From: Flavobacteriales bacterium
Lineage (GTDB): Bacteria > Bacteroidota > Bacteroidia > Flavobacteriales_F > PHOS-HE28
Direction of reading: 5' to 3'
NCBI GenBank assembly: GCA_020635695.1
Contig: JACJZH010000045.1
Coordinates: 1 to 14,175, forward strand
Length of the DNA stretch: 14,175 nucleotides
Shown: piece by piece, positions 1-7,174 of the stretch
How the letters are laid out: the number at the start of each line of letters is the position of its first letter
How positions within the stretch are numbered: position 1 is the first letter of the stretch
The notes under the pieces: model-generated
What the model saw: the letters and a program-made list of their open reading frames with translations, nothing else
Databases searched by the model: none
What the model was told of the DNA's origin: nothing
Program-made: the position numbers and the translations under genes

Positions 1-8
1 GGGTTGAC

Positions 9-16
9 TACTTTTG
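9..16 (+). promoter_or_regulatory. Bacteroidota-type -7 box (TACTTTTG)
   Basis: TACTTTTG fits the Bacteroidota sigma-ABfr -7 consensus TAnnTTTG at every fixed position. It ends 7 nt before the ATG at 24, so the transcript would have only a few leader bases. The matching -33 element would lie left of the window edge and cannot be seen. Confidence 0.5.
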
Positions 17-23
17 CGGCCCG

Positions 24-1250
24 ATGAACGACGCCTCCACCCCCGCCCAGGCACCCGCCCGCAAGGCCGCCACGGACCTCTTCCAACACCACGACCACTT
101 CCTGGTGGACGAGTTGCTCACCGAAGAGCACAAGCTGATCCGGGACACGGCGCGCAAGTACGTCAGCAAGCACCTTAAACCGATCATCGAGGACGCCTTC
201 GAGAAGGCGGAGTTCCATCCGGAGATCATCCCCGGCCTGGCGGAGATCGGCGCCTTCGGACCCATCATCCCGCAGGAATACGGCGGCATGGGCCTGGACC
301 AGATCAGCTACGGCCTGATCATGCAGGAGATCGAGCGGTGCGACAGCGGCCTGCGCAGCTTGTGCAGCGTGCAGGGCAGCCTGGTCATGTACCCCATCTG
401 GAAGTACGGCTCGGAGGAACAGAAGAAGAAGTGGCTGCCGGACATGGCCCAAGGGAGGAAGATCGGCTGCTTCGGCCTTACCGAACCCAACTTCGGCAGC
501 AACCCCGGCGGCATGGTCACCACCTTCAAGGATGCCGGCGACCATTACGTGTTGAACGGGGCCAAGATGTGGATCAGCAACGCCCCCATGGCCGATGTGG
601 CCGTTGTGTGGGCCAAGGCCGAGAACACCGAAGGGCGGATCCACGGCCTGCTCGTGGAGCGCGGCATGGAGGGCTTCACCACGCCCACCACGCACGGCAA
701 ATTGAGCCTGCGCGCAAGCCCCACCGGCGAACTCGTGTTCGACAACGTGAAGGTGCCCAAGGCCAACCTGCTGCCGAACAAGAGCGGCCTCGGTGCGCCG
801 CTCGGCTGCCTGGACAGCGCCCGATTCGGCATCGCCTGGGGCACCCTCGGCGTGGCCATGGAGTGCTACGACACGGCCCTGCGTTACGCCAAACAACGCG
901 TGCAGTTCGACAAGCCGATCGCGGCCTTCCAGCTCACGCAGAAGAAGCTGGCCGAGATGATCACCGAGATCACCAAGGCCCAGCTGCTCACCTGGCGTCT
1001 GGGCGTGCTGCGCAACGAGGGCCGCGCCACCACCGCACAGATCAGCATGGCCAAACGCAACAACGTCGCACTGGCCCAGAACATCGCGCGGGAGGCCCGC
1101 CAGATCCTCGGCGGCATGGGTATCACCAACGAGTACCCCATCATGCGCCACATGATGAACCTGGAGAGCGTGGTGACCTATGAGGGCACGCACGACATCC
1201 ATCTGCTCATCACCGGCGCGGAGGTAACAGGGATCCCGGCGTTCAAATGA
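24..1250 (+). CDS. gcdH: Glutaryl-CoA dehydrogenase-like acyl-CoA dehydrogenase
   Basis: A 408-residue flavoprotein of the acyl-CoA dehydrogenase family, close to the glutaryl-CoA dehydrogenase branch. That enzyme oxidises and decarboxylates glutaryl-CoA to crotonyl-CoA with FAD, in lysine and tryptophan breakdown. Seen in the sequence: the FAD/substrate signature GCFGLTEPNFGSNPGG (148-163), MWISNAP (182-188), the C-terminal flavin-binding helix region around QILGGMGI (360-367), and YEGTHDIH (386-393) carrying the catalytic base Glu387. ERCDSGLRSLCS (104-115) aligns with the human GCDH segment holding substrate-contacting Arg94 and Ser98, here Arg111 and Ser115, which argues for the glutaryl-CoA subgroup over short-chain dehydrogenases. 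Length and termini are normal for the family. The ATG at 24 closely follows a -7 box and has no Shine-Dalgarno sequence. The last 8 nt overlap the end of the convergent gene. Cytoplasmic. Substrate is inferred from family motifs only. Confidence 0.88.
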   Translation: MNDASTPAQAPARKAATDLFQHHDHFLVDELLTEEHKLIRDTARKYVSKHLKPIIEDAFEKAEFHPEIIPGLAEIGAFGPIIPQEYGGMGLDQISYGLIMQEIERCDSGLRSLCSVQGSLVMYPIWKYGSEEQKKKWLPDMAQGRKIGCFGLTEPNFGSNPGGMVTTFKDAGDHYVLNGAKMWISNAPMADVAVVWAKAENTEGRIHGLLVERGMEGFTTPTTHGKLSLRASPTGELVFDNVKVPKANLLPNKSGLGAPLGCLDSARFGIAWGTLGVAMECYDTALRYAKQRVQFDKPIAAFQLTQKKLAEMITEITKAQLLTWRLGVLRNEGRATTAQISMAKRNNVALAQNIAREARQILGGMGITNEYPIMRHMMNLESVVTYEGTHDIHLLITGAEVTGIPAFK

Positions 1251-1650
1251 CCGCCGCCTGCTCTTCCGCCAGCCACTCCCGTGCCTCCTGCTCCGTGCGG
1301 AACACGCCCGTGCGGAAGGTCTGCGGGAAATAGGCGAAGTAGAGCCGCGCGATCGCCGGAAGCAGGTCGCCGTCCAGCACCAGGGCGATGGCGCGGATCA
1401 CGGCGCGATCCTCCGGCAACTCGTAGAAGTTCGTACGCATCACCTCGGGATCGAAGTAGCGATCGCCTTCCACCACAGTGAGCATCACATGGGGCTCACC
1501 ATCGCACATGCGTCGTCGCGCACGGATGTTCTCCACCATGCCCTTGGCGTCGATGGGAATGTCCGGTTTGAACCGGGTCTCGATGAAATGCGGACCGGTG
1601 CGCGTGATGAACGCGGTGGCCGTCTCTTCGGTGAGGTGGATGTCGGTCAT
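1243..1650 (-). CDS. Small STAS/SpoIIAA-like protein (paralogue A)
   Basis: A 135-residue soluble protein with no signal peptide or membrane segment. Its layout resembles the small STAS/SpoIIAA-like proteins of Bacteroidota (DUF7793-like): an alternating beta/alpha N-terminal half and a conserved tail LYFAYFPQTF...VFRTEQEAREWL (103-127). In related proteins this tail ends the alpha/beta fold. Such domains are often regulatory or lipid-binding modules, but no partner is shown here, so the function is unknown. It is clearly paralogous to the gene at 6764-7174: both contain RFKPxI followed by KG, and the LYxxYFPxxF...VFxTExEAxxWLxEE end. I chose the ATG at 1650, preceded 7 nt upstream by GGAGG, over the ATG 33 nt earlier. 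The 3' end overlaps the convergent acyl-CoA dehydrogenase gene by 8 nt, and the gene diverges from the MgtC-type gene. Confidence 0.72.
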   Translation of the reverse strand: MTDIHLTEETATAFITRTGPHFIETRFKPDIPIDAKGMVENIRARRRMCDGEPHVMLTVVEGDRYFDPEVMRTNFYELPEDRAVIRAIALVLDGDLLPAIARLYFAYFPQTFRTGVFRTEQEAREWLAEEQAAVI

Positions 1651-1657
1651 GGTGGGA

Positions 1658-1662
1658 CCTCC
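1658..1662 (-). promoter_or_regulatory. Shine-Dalgarno GGAGG deciding the start at 1650
   Basis: On the minus strand GGAGG sits 7 nt upstream of the ATG at 1650. It overlaps a small inverted repeat (GACCT-TGG-AGGTC, minus strand 1668-1656) that could partly mask it. Strong Shine-Dalgarno sites are uncommon in this phylum. Confidence 0.45.
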
Positions 1663-1692
1663 AAGGTCGGGATCACCACCCACGATCCCAAA
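1661..1692 (-). promoter_or_regulatory. Possible promoter: TTTG, 20 bp, GACCTTGG (STAS-like gene)
   Basis: Minus strand TTTG (1692-1689) lies 20 bp before GACCTTGG (1668-1661). This is the spacing expected for a Bacteroidota -33/-7 pair, although the first base of the -7 box departs from TAnnTTTG. It conflicts with the Shine-Dalgarno reading: if this is the promoter, the GGAGG overlaps the -7 box and would not be transcribed. Only one of the two can be right. Confidence 0.25.
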
Positions 1693-1709
1693 CGCGTGTG
1701 GCCAATGGA

Positions 1710-1717
1710 TATCTTGG
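1710..1717 (+). promoter_or_regulatory. -7-like box (TATCTTGG) before the MgtC-type gene
   Basis: TATCTTGG differs from TAnnTTTG by one base and ends 4 nt before the ATG at 1722. With the usual distance to the start site, transcription would begin at or next to the A of the ATG (leaderless). No convincing -33 TTTG lies about 20 bp upstream. Confidence 0.4.
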
Positions 1718-1721
1718 ACGC

Positions 1722-3005
1722 ATGGACCATGTGGCGGTCGAACTCCGTGACCTGATCGTCCATCTGCTCGTGGCCGCCGGCGCAGGCTTCCTGATCGGCC
1801 TGGAACGCGAGTACGCCAAGCGGATCGAGGAGGACGACCGGCAGCTGGCGGGTGTGCGCACCCACACGCTGATCGCGATCGCCGGGTTCCTGACCGCGCT
1901 GCTCAGTGATCGGTATGGTGCCTGGGTGTTCGCGGCCGGTCTGCTCGGCCTGTTCGCATTGGTGGTGGCCTCCTACACGATGATCGCACGGGGCGGCAGC
2001 TACGGCGGCACCTCGGAGATCACCAGCGTGATCACCTTCCTGATCGGCGCCACCGTGCATTCGGGGAACATCCTCTTCGCCCTGCTGCTCACCGTGGTGG
2101 TGATCCTGCTGCTCTCCTTCAAGGTCACGTTGCACCGGTTCGCGGGCACGCTGGACCCACAGGAGATCCGCGCCTTCGCGCAGTTCATCATCATCTCGGC
2201 GCTGATGATGCCGTTCCTGCCGGACCGGCCGTTCGGTCCGTACGCGGCGTGGAACCCCCGCGAGATCTGGACGATGGTGGTGCTGGTCTCCGGCATCAGT
2301 CTCGCCGGCTACGTGCTGATGAAGGTGCTGGACAGGGGACGCGGCACGGTGTGGACGGCGGTCCTCGGCGGACTGGTCTCCAGCACGGCGGCCACGCTGA
2401 ACTTCTCCCGCCGGTCACACCAGGAGGGCGAACGCGCCAAGGAGCGGATGGCGGCCGCCACGCTCACGGCGTGCACCATGATGTTCCCCCGCGTGCTGCT
2501 GATCGTAGCAGTCACCGCCCTGACCACGGGTCGTGCCCTGGCCCTGGGCGTGCTGCTCGTCACCGTCGCGGGAGCGGTGGTGGTGGTGCCGCAGTTGCGG
2601 CGCGAGTGGAAGGACGGCGGAGAGGACGCGCCCACGCGTGCGGTGGGCAACCCCCTGAACCTGCGCCTGGCCGTGCAGTTCGCCCTGCTCTATGCCGCGG
2701 TGAAATGGCTGGTGGCGTTTGCGAACGCACGCTTCGGCGACACCGGCGTGTATGTCGCGGGAGGCCTGTCCGGGCTCACGGACGTGGACGCGATCTGCCT
2801 TTCGATGGCGCGCATGGTGCGGGAAGGCGGAACACTTTCGCTCGCGGTGAACGTGATGATGCTGGCCATGCTGAGCAACACTTTGGTCAAGTTCCTGATC
2901 GTGGTGTTCGTCGGCGCCAGGGGCATGTGGCAGCGCGTGCTGCCCGGTTTCGCATTGTTGTTCGTCACCGGACTGGCATGGTTGGTGGTCCGACTCCTGA
3001 TCTGA
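1722..3005 (+). CDS. MgtC/SapB family membrane protein with DUF4010 domain
   Basis: A 427-residue multi-pass inner-membrane protein. The N-terminal part (about 10-140) is an MgtC/SapB-type domain: GAGFLIGLERE (20-30), then RTHTLIAIAGFLTALL (46-61) and further hydrophobic helices. The C-terminal part (about 150-427) matches DUF4010: GGLVSSTAATLNFSRRS (216-232), PLNLRLAVQFALLYAAV (311-327) and GLSGLTDVDAICLSMARM (348-365), with several more membrane spans. This two-domain arrangement is a known bacterial family. Its transported substrate or regulatory role is not established, and MgtC itself is linked to growth under low magnesium and to ATP synthase control. I start at the ATG at 1722 (MDHVAVELRD) rather than the in-frame ATG at 1698, because a -7-like box lies between them. 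The next gene downstream, a stress protein, is 77 nt away and may or may not be cotranscribed. Confidence 0.85.
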   Translation: MDHVAVELRDLIVHLLVAAGAGFLIGLEREYAKRIEEDDRQLAGVRTHTLIAIAGFLTALLSDRYGAWVFAAGLLGLFALVVASYTMIARGGSYGGTSEITSVITFLIGATVHSGNILFALLLTVVVILLLSFKVTLHRFAGTLDPQEIRAFAQFIIISALMMPFLPDRPFGPYAAWNPREIWTMVVLVSGISLAGYVLMKVLDRGRGTVWTAVLGGLVSSTAATLNFSRRSHQEGERAKERMAAATLTACTMMFPRVLLIVAVTALTTGRALALGVLLVTVAGAVVVVPQLRREWKDGGEDAPTRAVGNPLNLRLAVQFALLYAAVKWLVAFANARFGDTGVYVAGGLSGLTDVDAICLSMARMVREGGTLSLAVNVMMLAMLSNTLVKFLIVVFVGARGMWQRVLPGFALLFVTGLAWLVVRLLI

Positions 3006-3010
3006 CATCG

Positions 3011-3037
3011 GGACCGGACCTGAGGAATGTCGGTCCG
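3011..3037 (+). other. Small inverted repeats after the MgtC-type gene
   Basis: Just after the stop codon, GGACCG (3011-3016) pairs with CGGTCC (3031-3036), or alternatively CGGACC (3015-3020) with GGTCCG (3032-3037). These are 6-bp stems with 11-14 nt loops and no T-run afterwards. They could be a weak terminator or an mRNA end structure. Nothing else is seen in this 77-nt gap except a degenerate TGTATTTG box at 3051-3058. Confidence 0.22.
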
Positions 3038-3082
3038 CGACACGAAATGATGTATTTGTTTGCGTGCTGAACATCCAGCGTC

Positions 3083-3916
3083 ATGCCCGAAGCGAACTCC
3101 CATCACCGCTCCATCTTCCACCCCACCGACCTGACGGCCGACAGCCGCACGGCCTTCCTGCACGCCCTGCGCCTCGCGGTCGCGGCAAAGGCCCGGCTAT
3201 CCATCATGCACGTGGGCGATGAAGAGGAGCCCGACCAGGGAACGTTGCCCCAGGTGCGGGAGACCCTCAAACGCTGGGGCATGATCACCCGCACCTCCGA
3301 TGATGCCGAGCTGAAGGCGCTTGGCCTGGGTGTGGTGAAGCGGATGGCCCAGGGAGCCGATCCGCTCGAGACCTGCGTGGCACACCTGGAGCACCACACG
3401 CCGGAGATGATCGTGCTGTACACACACCAGCGCGAAGGCCGGATGAGCTGGCTGGTGCCACGCATGGCCGAACCGCTGGCACGCCGCACCCATGCACCCA
3501 CGCTTTTCATCCCCCATGGAAGAAGGGGATTCGTGGATGCGGTATCCGGGAGCGTACGGCTGCGCCGTATCCTGGTGCCGATCGCGGCCGCACCATCACC
3601 ACAGCGCGCCATCGGCGCTGCGGTGCAGCTCGCCCGATCGCTTGCCGAAGGACCGGTGACCTTCACCCTTCTGCATGTGGACGATGGCACTCCCGCTCCG
3701 GAAACGGACCCACCGCATCGGGAAGGCTGGACCTGGGAGCGGCGCACGGTCTCCGGCGAAGTGGCCCAGGCGATCGTGGATGCGGCCGGCGCGGACACCG
3801 ACCTGATCGCAATGGCGACCGCCGGTCACGACGGGTTCCTCGATGCGTTGCGCGGCAGCACCACCGAGCGGGTCCTCCGCCTGGCGGCCTGTCCGTTGCT
3901 CGCCACCTCCGCGTGA
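3083..3916 (+). CDS. Universal stress protein, tandem UspA domains
   Basis: A 277-residue cytoplasmic protein made of two UspA folds. Domain 1 spans about 9-145: it opens with SIFHPTDLT, includes LSIMHVG (39-45), and ends APTLFIP (138-144). Domain 2 spans about 160-275: RRILVPIAAAPSP (161-173), FTLLHVDDG (194-202), and the nucleotide-binding loop AGHDGFLDALRGSTTERVL (247-265), ending CPLL. Domain 2 keeps the small-residue ATP loop with the GST element. Domain 1 has REGRMSWLVPRMAEPLARR in the equivalent place and lacks that element, so probably only the second half binds nucleotide. Tandem Usp proteins are typical stress or energy-limitation responders; no specific partner is known here. It follows the MgtC-type gene on the same strand and converges with the CHAD gene, leaving only 10 nt between the stop codons. 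Confidence 0.88.
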   Translation: MPEANSHHRSIFHPTDLTADSRTAFLHALRLAVAAKARLSIMHVGDEEEPDQGTLPQVRETLKRWGMITRTSDDAELKALGLGVVKRMAQGADPLETCVAHLEHHTPEMIVLYTHQREGRMSWLVPRMAEPLARRTHAPTLFIPHGRRGFVDAVSGSVRLRRILVPIAAAPSPQRAIGAAVQLARSLAEGPVTFTLLHVDDGTPAPETDPPHREGWTWERRTVSGEVAQAIVDAAGADTDLIAMATAGHDGFLDALRGSTTERVLRLAACPLLATSA

Positions 3917-3926
3917 ACCCGGGGGA

Positions 3927-4670
3927 TCAGCGGGGCTTCGCCTCTCCTACGGATCCCTGTGCGGCCACCCACTGATCGAACAGGTGACGGTCGTGGGCCT
4001 CCCCCCAGCGGTCCTGACGTGCCTTCAAGCGTTCCACCCAATGGCGCGCCCGGACACGTACCACGGGATCCAGCGTGATCAGCAGGTGGCGGTAGCGCTT
4101 CAACGCAACCCGTGCACGATGCTGTAGCTCCGTGTCACCCTTCACCACGTTCCGTTCGCGCCGCACATAGCGCTTCCGGTTGGTCACCGCCAGATCACCG
4201 AACCGCTTTCCGCTCGCCTTCCAAATGTCCGCCCCCACCATCGCAGCGGATCCCGACAGAAGATCCGCGGGCAACGCCAGGGGGATCGCGGCCAGGGCCC
4301 GGCGCGCCACGGGAGCGAGCCGCCGCACCTCGGCACGGGCGATCGGGCGGAGCGAAGTCGTACGCGCCGAACTGCCGCAACGCAACACCCGGAGTTGCGC
4401 ATCGCGCAGGGGGCCGAGCGCGCGCAGCGTGGCCTTCACGGAACGGTAGGCGCCCGCGATGCGTGGGTCGTCCGGCCAATGGATGGCCATCAGCGCGAGC
4501 ACCGGCAACGCACGTCGTGCCGCCAGACGCAGCTCATGCACGGCCGGTTCGGACAATGTCCGATCGCAGATGGCATGCGCCCGCACCAACCTGTCGAATA
4601 CGGCACGCCACCGCTCCACCAAGCGGCGCAACTTCCCAGGGCGTGGGTGCTTCAGCATGTGGCGCGGCAT
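3927..4670 (-). CDS. CHAD domain protein (conserved histidine alpha-helical)
   Basis: A 247-residue, very basic, all-helical protein (many Arg and Lys) matching the CHAD family. Two related halves are visible. The first has VHELRLAARRAL (44-55) and LGPLRDAQL (85-93). The second has LQHRARVALKRYRHLL (182-197) and RQDRWGEAHDRHL (218-230). CHAD domains bind polyphosphate through the basic face of a helical bundle and are often near polyphosphate or phosphate genes, or fused to CYTH. No CYTH domain, polyphosphate kinase or phosphate transporter is visible in this window, so a polyphosphate role is family-based inference. Start at the ATG at 4670; an ATG at 4658 is a possible alternative and neither has a Shine-Dalgarno site. 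It lies 60 nt after the Rieske gene on the same strand and could be its operon partner. Confidence 0.82.
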   Translation of the reverse strand: MPRHMLKHPRPGKLRRLVERWRAVFDRLVRAHAICDRTLSEPAVHELRLAARRALPVLALMAIHWPDDPRIAGAYRSVKATLRALGPLRDAQLRVLRCGSSARTTSLRPIARAEVRRLAPVARRALAAIPLALPADLLSGSAAMVGADIWKASGKRFGDLAVTNRKRYVRRERNVVKGDTELQHRARVALKRYRHLLITLDPVVRVRARHWVERLKARQDRWGEAHDRHLFDQWVAAQGSVGEAKPR

Positions 4671-4730
4671 GCTTCACGAAGGTCGTCAAAGCCTCCATGC
4701 CTGTCCACCATGTATGCACGTCCGTGCGCG

Positions 4731-5141
4731 CTAGGACCACACCCGCAGGGCCTGCCCCTCCAGGCTGGTGTTCATGCGCTGCAGGTCGGTGGTGGCCGGT
4801 CCGTTCTGCACCACGCCGCTCTCGCTGAAGTTGGCGCCATGGCCATTGCAGTGGAAGCGGTGCGACGAGGCCTGGTACTGCACGGTGACACCCTGATGGG
4901 TGCAGGCCGCCGCCACGGCGATGTAGTTCCCGTCCAGGGTACGCGCCACGATCACGCCCTGTGTCACCAGATACCCGCCGTTCGCGGTGAGCGCCTGGTT
5001 GCCGGACTGCGTCAGGTCCAGCGTGAAGTCGACGTTCAGGTGTGGGGCGTCCTGCTGTTTGCGACAGCCCTGCAGGCAGGGTCCCAGCACGGCCACACCG
5101 ACGCCGGCACCCACCAACCGAAGGAAATCCGCTCGATCCAT
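4731..5141 (-). CDS. Rieske [2Fe-2S] lipoprotein
   Basis: A 136-residue protein with an N-terminal lipoprotein signal: hydrophobic LRLVGAGVGVAVLG (7-20) and lipobox LQGC, lipidated Cys26. The body is a Rieske domain with both cluster motifs, CTH (80-82) and CNGH (98-101), separated by 15 residues, giving two Cys and two His ligands for a [2Fe-2S] cluster. The two extra disulfide cysteines of cytochrome bc1-type Rieske proteins are absent (CTHQGV and CNGHGA), and the Ser of the CxCHGS motif is replaced by Ala. This suggests a ferredoxin-type, lower-potential cluster rather than a respiratory bc1 subunit. Similar small lipoproteins are common in Bacteroidota, where their redox partner is unknown. 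Probably membrane-anchored on the periplasmic side. ATG at 5141 is preceded by an A-run, and no clear -7 box is seen. It is divergent from the Asp-box protein gene and may be cotranscribed with the CHAD gene. Confidence 0.88.
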   Translation of the reverse strand: MDRADFLRLVGAGVGVAVLGPCLQGCRKQQDAPHLNVDFTLDLTQSGNQALTANGGYLVTQGVIVARTLDGNYIAVAAACTHQGVTVQYQASSHRFHCNGHGANFSESGVVQNGPATTDLQRMNTSLEGQALRVWS

Positions 5142-5202
5142 TTTTCAGGGCCCCATGGGAGGGACCGGTCAAAGGGACGTGCGCACGGCGGCGATCATTG
5201 CA

Positions 5203-5233
5203 TCGGCCCCGTCCGGACCGGCGAAAGGGCCGA
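5203..5233. repeat. 7-bp inverted repeat in the divergent intergenic region
   Basis: TCGGCCC (5203-5209) is the exact inverse complement of GGGCCGA (5227-5233), with a 17-nt spacer. It sits midway in the 158-bp gap between two divergent genes (Rieske and Asp-box protein), where a dyad could be an operator. It may equally be chance in GC-rich DNA. Confidence 0.2.
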
Positions 5234-5287
5234 CGGAGCGGGCAGTGGTGGGGATGGAACGGGCACCGCATCCCCCGGGCGTTTTGT

Positions 5288-5295
5288 TAATTTCC
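5288..5295 (+). promoter_or_regulatory. -7-like box (TAATTTCC) before the Asp-box protein
   Basis: TAATTTCC ends 4 nt before the ATG at 5300, in a short AT-rich patch within very GC-rich DNA. It keeps TAnnTT but not the final TG. The identical octamer precedes the choice-of-anchor L gene (minus strand 11046-11039), which makes coincidence less likely. Confidence 0.33.
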
Positions 5296-5299
5296 TGGC

Positions 5300-6718
5300 A
5301 TGAAGCACACATTACTCCTCCCTGCACTGTGCCTCTACATGCAGGCCAGCGCCTGGGGTCCTGATGTTACCGTGGACCCTTACCTCTCGGGTGGCGTTAC
5401 CGACGTGATCGAAGCACCGGACGGATCGCTCGTCGCTGCGGTGGCCGACACGGTGCCCAATGATGGCACGCTGATCTCCTTTCATCTTTCGCTGGACGGC
5501 GGGATGACCTGGACGCCGGCCTCCTACACGGTACCGGGCAACGGCGTCAGTCCACGCGTCAAGCTGGTGAAGAGCGCCACCGCCTTCCATTGCCTCTTCC
5601 TCGACGGGATCACCGTGAAGGTGTTCACGCCGGGCACGGGCGTCACCGGTTCCTACACCGACTATGATGCCGAGGAGTTCGATGCCGTGATGACGCCGGC
5701 GGGATGGCTCTACCTGTACTTGCAGCTGCCCGGCAGCAACAGCATCCGACGGGCGGGCTCGAACGATGGCGGTGTGACATGGACGGGGAACAGTGCCTCG
5801 GTGACCTCGACCGGGTCCATTCCCCGTCTGTCGATCAGTCCGGGTGACACCGTTGTCCTGAACTACTATGGACCCGTACTCGCCGATCGACCAAAAAGCA
5901 AGGTACGCTCGGCGTTCTATACCGAATCAAGTCCGGGGACACTGACGCCCGGCACCTTCCAGGATGTGATCACGGATGTAACCGTCGACAAGTGGCACTA
6001 CACCTCGGCCATCCACGGCGGCAGGGTGTGGTTCCTCTGGGAGCAGGGGCCCATCGGCGGGCGCACCCTGTGGTACCGGCTCAGCATGGACAACGGGGTG
6101 AACTACGGCACGGCGCACCAGGTGGTGGGCGGTGCCGGCCAGGATGTGGCGGACCTGCGTGCGATCGCACACGCCGAGATGGGCGGCACGCGTTTGGAGG
6201 TCGTGCACGCGACCTACACCACGCCCGGCGGCATGGATCCGACGCAGGACCTGCTGGTACACCACCAAGTGACCGGCGCCGCACCGGATGTCTTCTCCAC
6301 CGCGGCACCGATCTCCGGGCATGCGCCCCTGGACCTGCCGGTGAACGACAGTCCCGGTCTGGTGGCCCTGACCGGCGGCGGAGTGGGCGTGCTCTGGCCG
6401 GGGCACACCACGCCGGACGCCGACCTGTTCTGGGACACCGGGGGTGTGCCGACAGTATTACCGGAGCTGACCGATGGCATGCATGCACGCATCATCGGAC
6501 CTGTGACCGATGCACTTCAGCTCGGTTATGCTATGTCCGCAGCGAGCGATTGGACCTTGATGGACGCCACCGGACGCACGCTGCGCAACGGCATGCTGCC
6601 CGCCGCCGAACAGGAACGCATCGTCACCATCGAGGTGCGGGACCTGCGCGCGGGAACCTATCTGCTACTGCTCCAGGAGCACGACACACGACGCACGCTG
6701 CGGTTCCTGAAAGAATGA
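5300..6718 (+). CDS. Secreted Asp-box (BNR) propeller protein with T9SS tail
   Basis: A 472-residue exported protein. A signal peptide covers about 1-18 (MKHTLLLPALCLYMQASA). Asp-box (BNR/sialidase-type) motifs S-x-D-x-G-x-T-W occur at 64-71 (SLDGGMTW) and 154-161 (SNDGGVTW), with a degenerate copy at 262-269 (SMDNGVNY), so the middle (about 20-385) is probably a beta-propeller. I see no clear sialidase catalytic arginine triad, so enzyme activity should not be assumed; many Asp-box proteins are binding scaffolds. The last 75 residues (WTLMDATGRTLRN, LRAGTYLLLLQ, TLRFLKE) have the beta-strand pattern of a T9SS type A sorting domain, predicting export across the outer membrane. No YPNP start motif precedes it. 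The start is supported by the signal peptide. The STAS-like paralogue follows 45 nt downstream on the same strand. Confidence 0.82.
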   Translation: MKHTLLLPALCLYMQASAWGPDVTVDPYLSGGVTDVIEAPDGSLVAAVADTVPNDGTLISFHLSLDGGMTWTPASYTVPGNGVSPRVKLVKSATAFHCLFLDGITVKVFTPGTGVTGSYTDYDAEEFDAVMTPAGWLYLYLQLPGSNSIRRAGSNDGGVTWTGNSASVTSTGSIPRLSISPGDTVVLNYYGPVLADRPKSKVRSAFYTESSPGTLTPGTFQDVITDVTVDKWHYTSAIHGGRVWFLWEQGPIGGRTLWYRLSMDNGVNYGTAHQVVGGAGQDVADLRAIAHAEMGGTRLEVVHATYTTPGGMDPTQDLLVHHQVTGAAPDVFSTAAPISGHAPLDLPVNDSPGLVALTGGGVGVLWPGHTTPDADLFWDTGGVPTVLPELTDGMHARIIGPVTDALQLGYAMSAASDWTLMDATGRTLRNGMLPAAEQERIVTIEVRDLRAGTYLLLLQEHDTRRTLRFLKE

Positions 6719-6763
6719 CGTTCTTGTGATCCGGTACGCGGCTGCGTTCCCACCTCACCTTCC

Positions 6764-7174
6764 ATGAGCAGCCCGGACAAGATCGATACGCCATTGGCCA
6801 CCGTGACACGGGTGCGGCCCGATCGCGTGGAGGTGCGCTTCAAACCCGGCATCAAGCTCGAACCGAAAGGCATCGGACTGATCCTGGACCAGCGCGAGCG
6901 CATGGGCGGCGAACGACCGCACCAGGTGCTGATCGTGATGCCCGAGGACGTGGACTTCGAGATGGGCATGATGACCACCGATCACTACGGCGGTCGCAAG
7001 GTGGTCGACATGACCCTCGCCGTGGCCTGGGTGGCCGCGCCCGGCATGACGCAGGAACTCACAAGCCTCTATCTCACCTACTTCCCCACCCACTTCGCCA
7101 GCCGGGTGTTCACCACCGAGGAGGAGGCGAAGCAATGGCTGGACGAGGAAGGACCACGTCGGGGAACGGCCTGA
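6764..7174 (+). CDS. Small STAS/SpoIIAA-like protein (paralogue B)
   Basis: A 136-residue soluble protein, paralogous to the gene at 1243-1650. Shared blocks are RFKPGIKLEPKG (25-36; A has RFKPDIPIDAKG), a PHxxLxV strand (52-58), and the tail LYLTYFPTHFASRVFTTEEEA (102-122) continuing to WLDEE. The fold expected from these patterns is the alternating beta/alpha STAS or SpoIIAA-like one. No signal peptide, so it is probably cytoplasmic even though both flanking genes encode exported proteins. Function unknown; a regulatory or anti-sigma-type interaction is possible by family resemblance only. The final residues GPRRGTA are a non-conserved extension. The ATG at 6764 has no clear Shine-Dalgarno or -7 box in the 45-nt gap, so it may be read through from the Asp-box gene. 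Confidence 0.72.
   Translation: MSSPDKIDTPLATVTRVRPDRVEVRFKPGIKLEPKGIGLILDQRERMGGERPHQVLIVMPEDVDFEMGMMTTDHYGGRKVVDMTLAVAWVAAPGMTQELTSLYLTYFPTHFASRVFTTEEEAKQWLDEEGPRRGTA

Noticed and set aside
338..1183. Long ORF in another frame inside the acyl-CoA dehydrogenase gene
   Set aside because: It is Arg/Gly/His/Pro-rich, as expected of an off-frame reading of GC-rich coding DNA, and it lies wholly inside a convincing family member.
4112..5303. Plus-strand ORFs across the CHAD and Rieske genes, including a 302-residue one
   Set aside because: They are antisense to two proteins with clear family motifs and show low-complexity composition with no recognisable domain.
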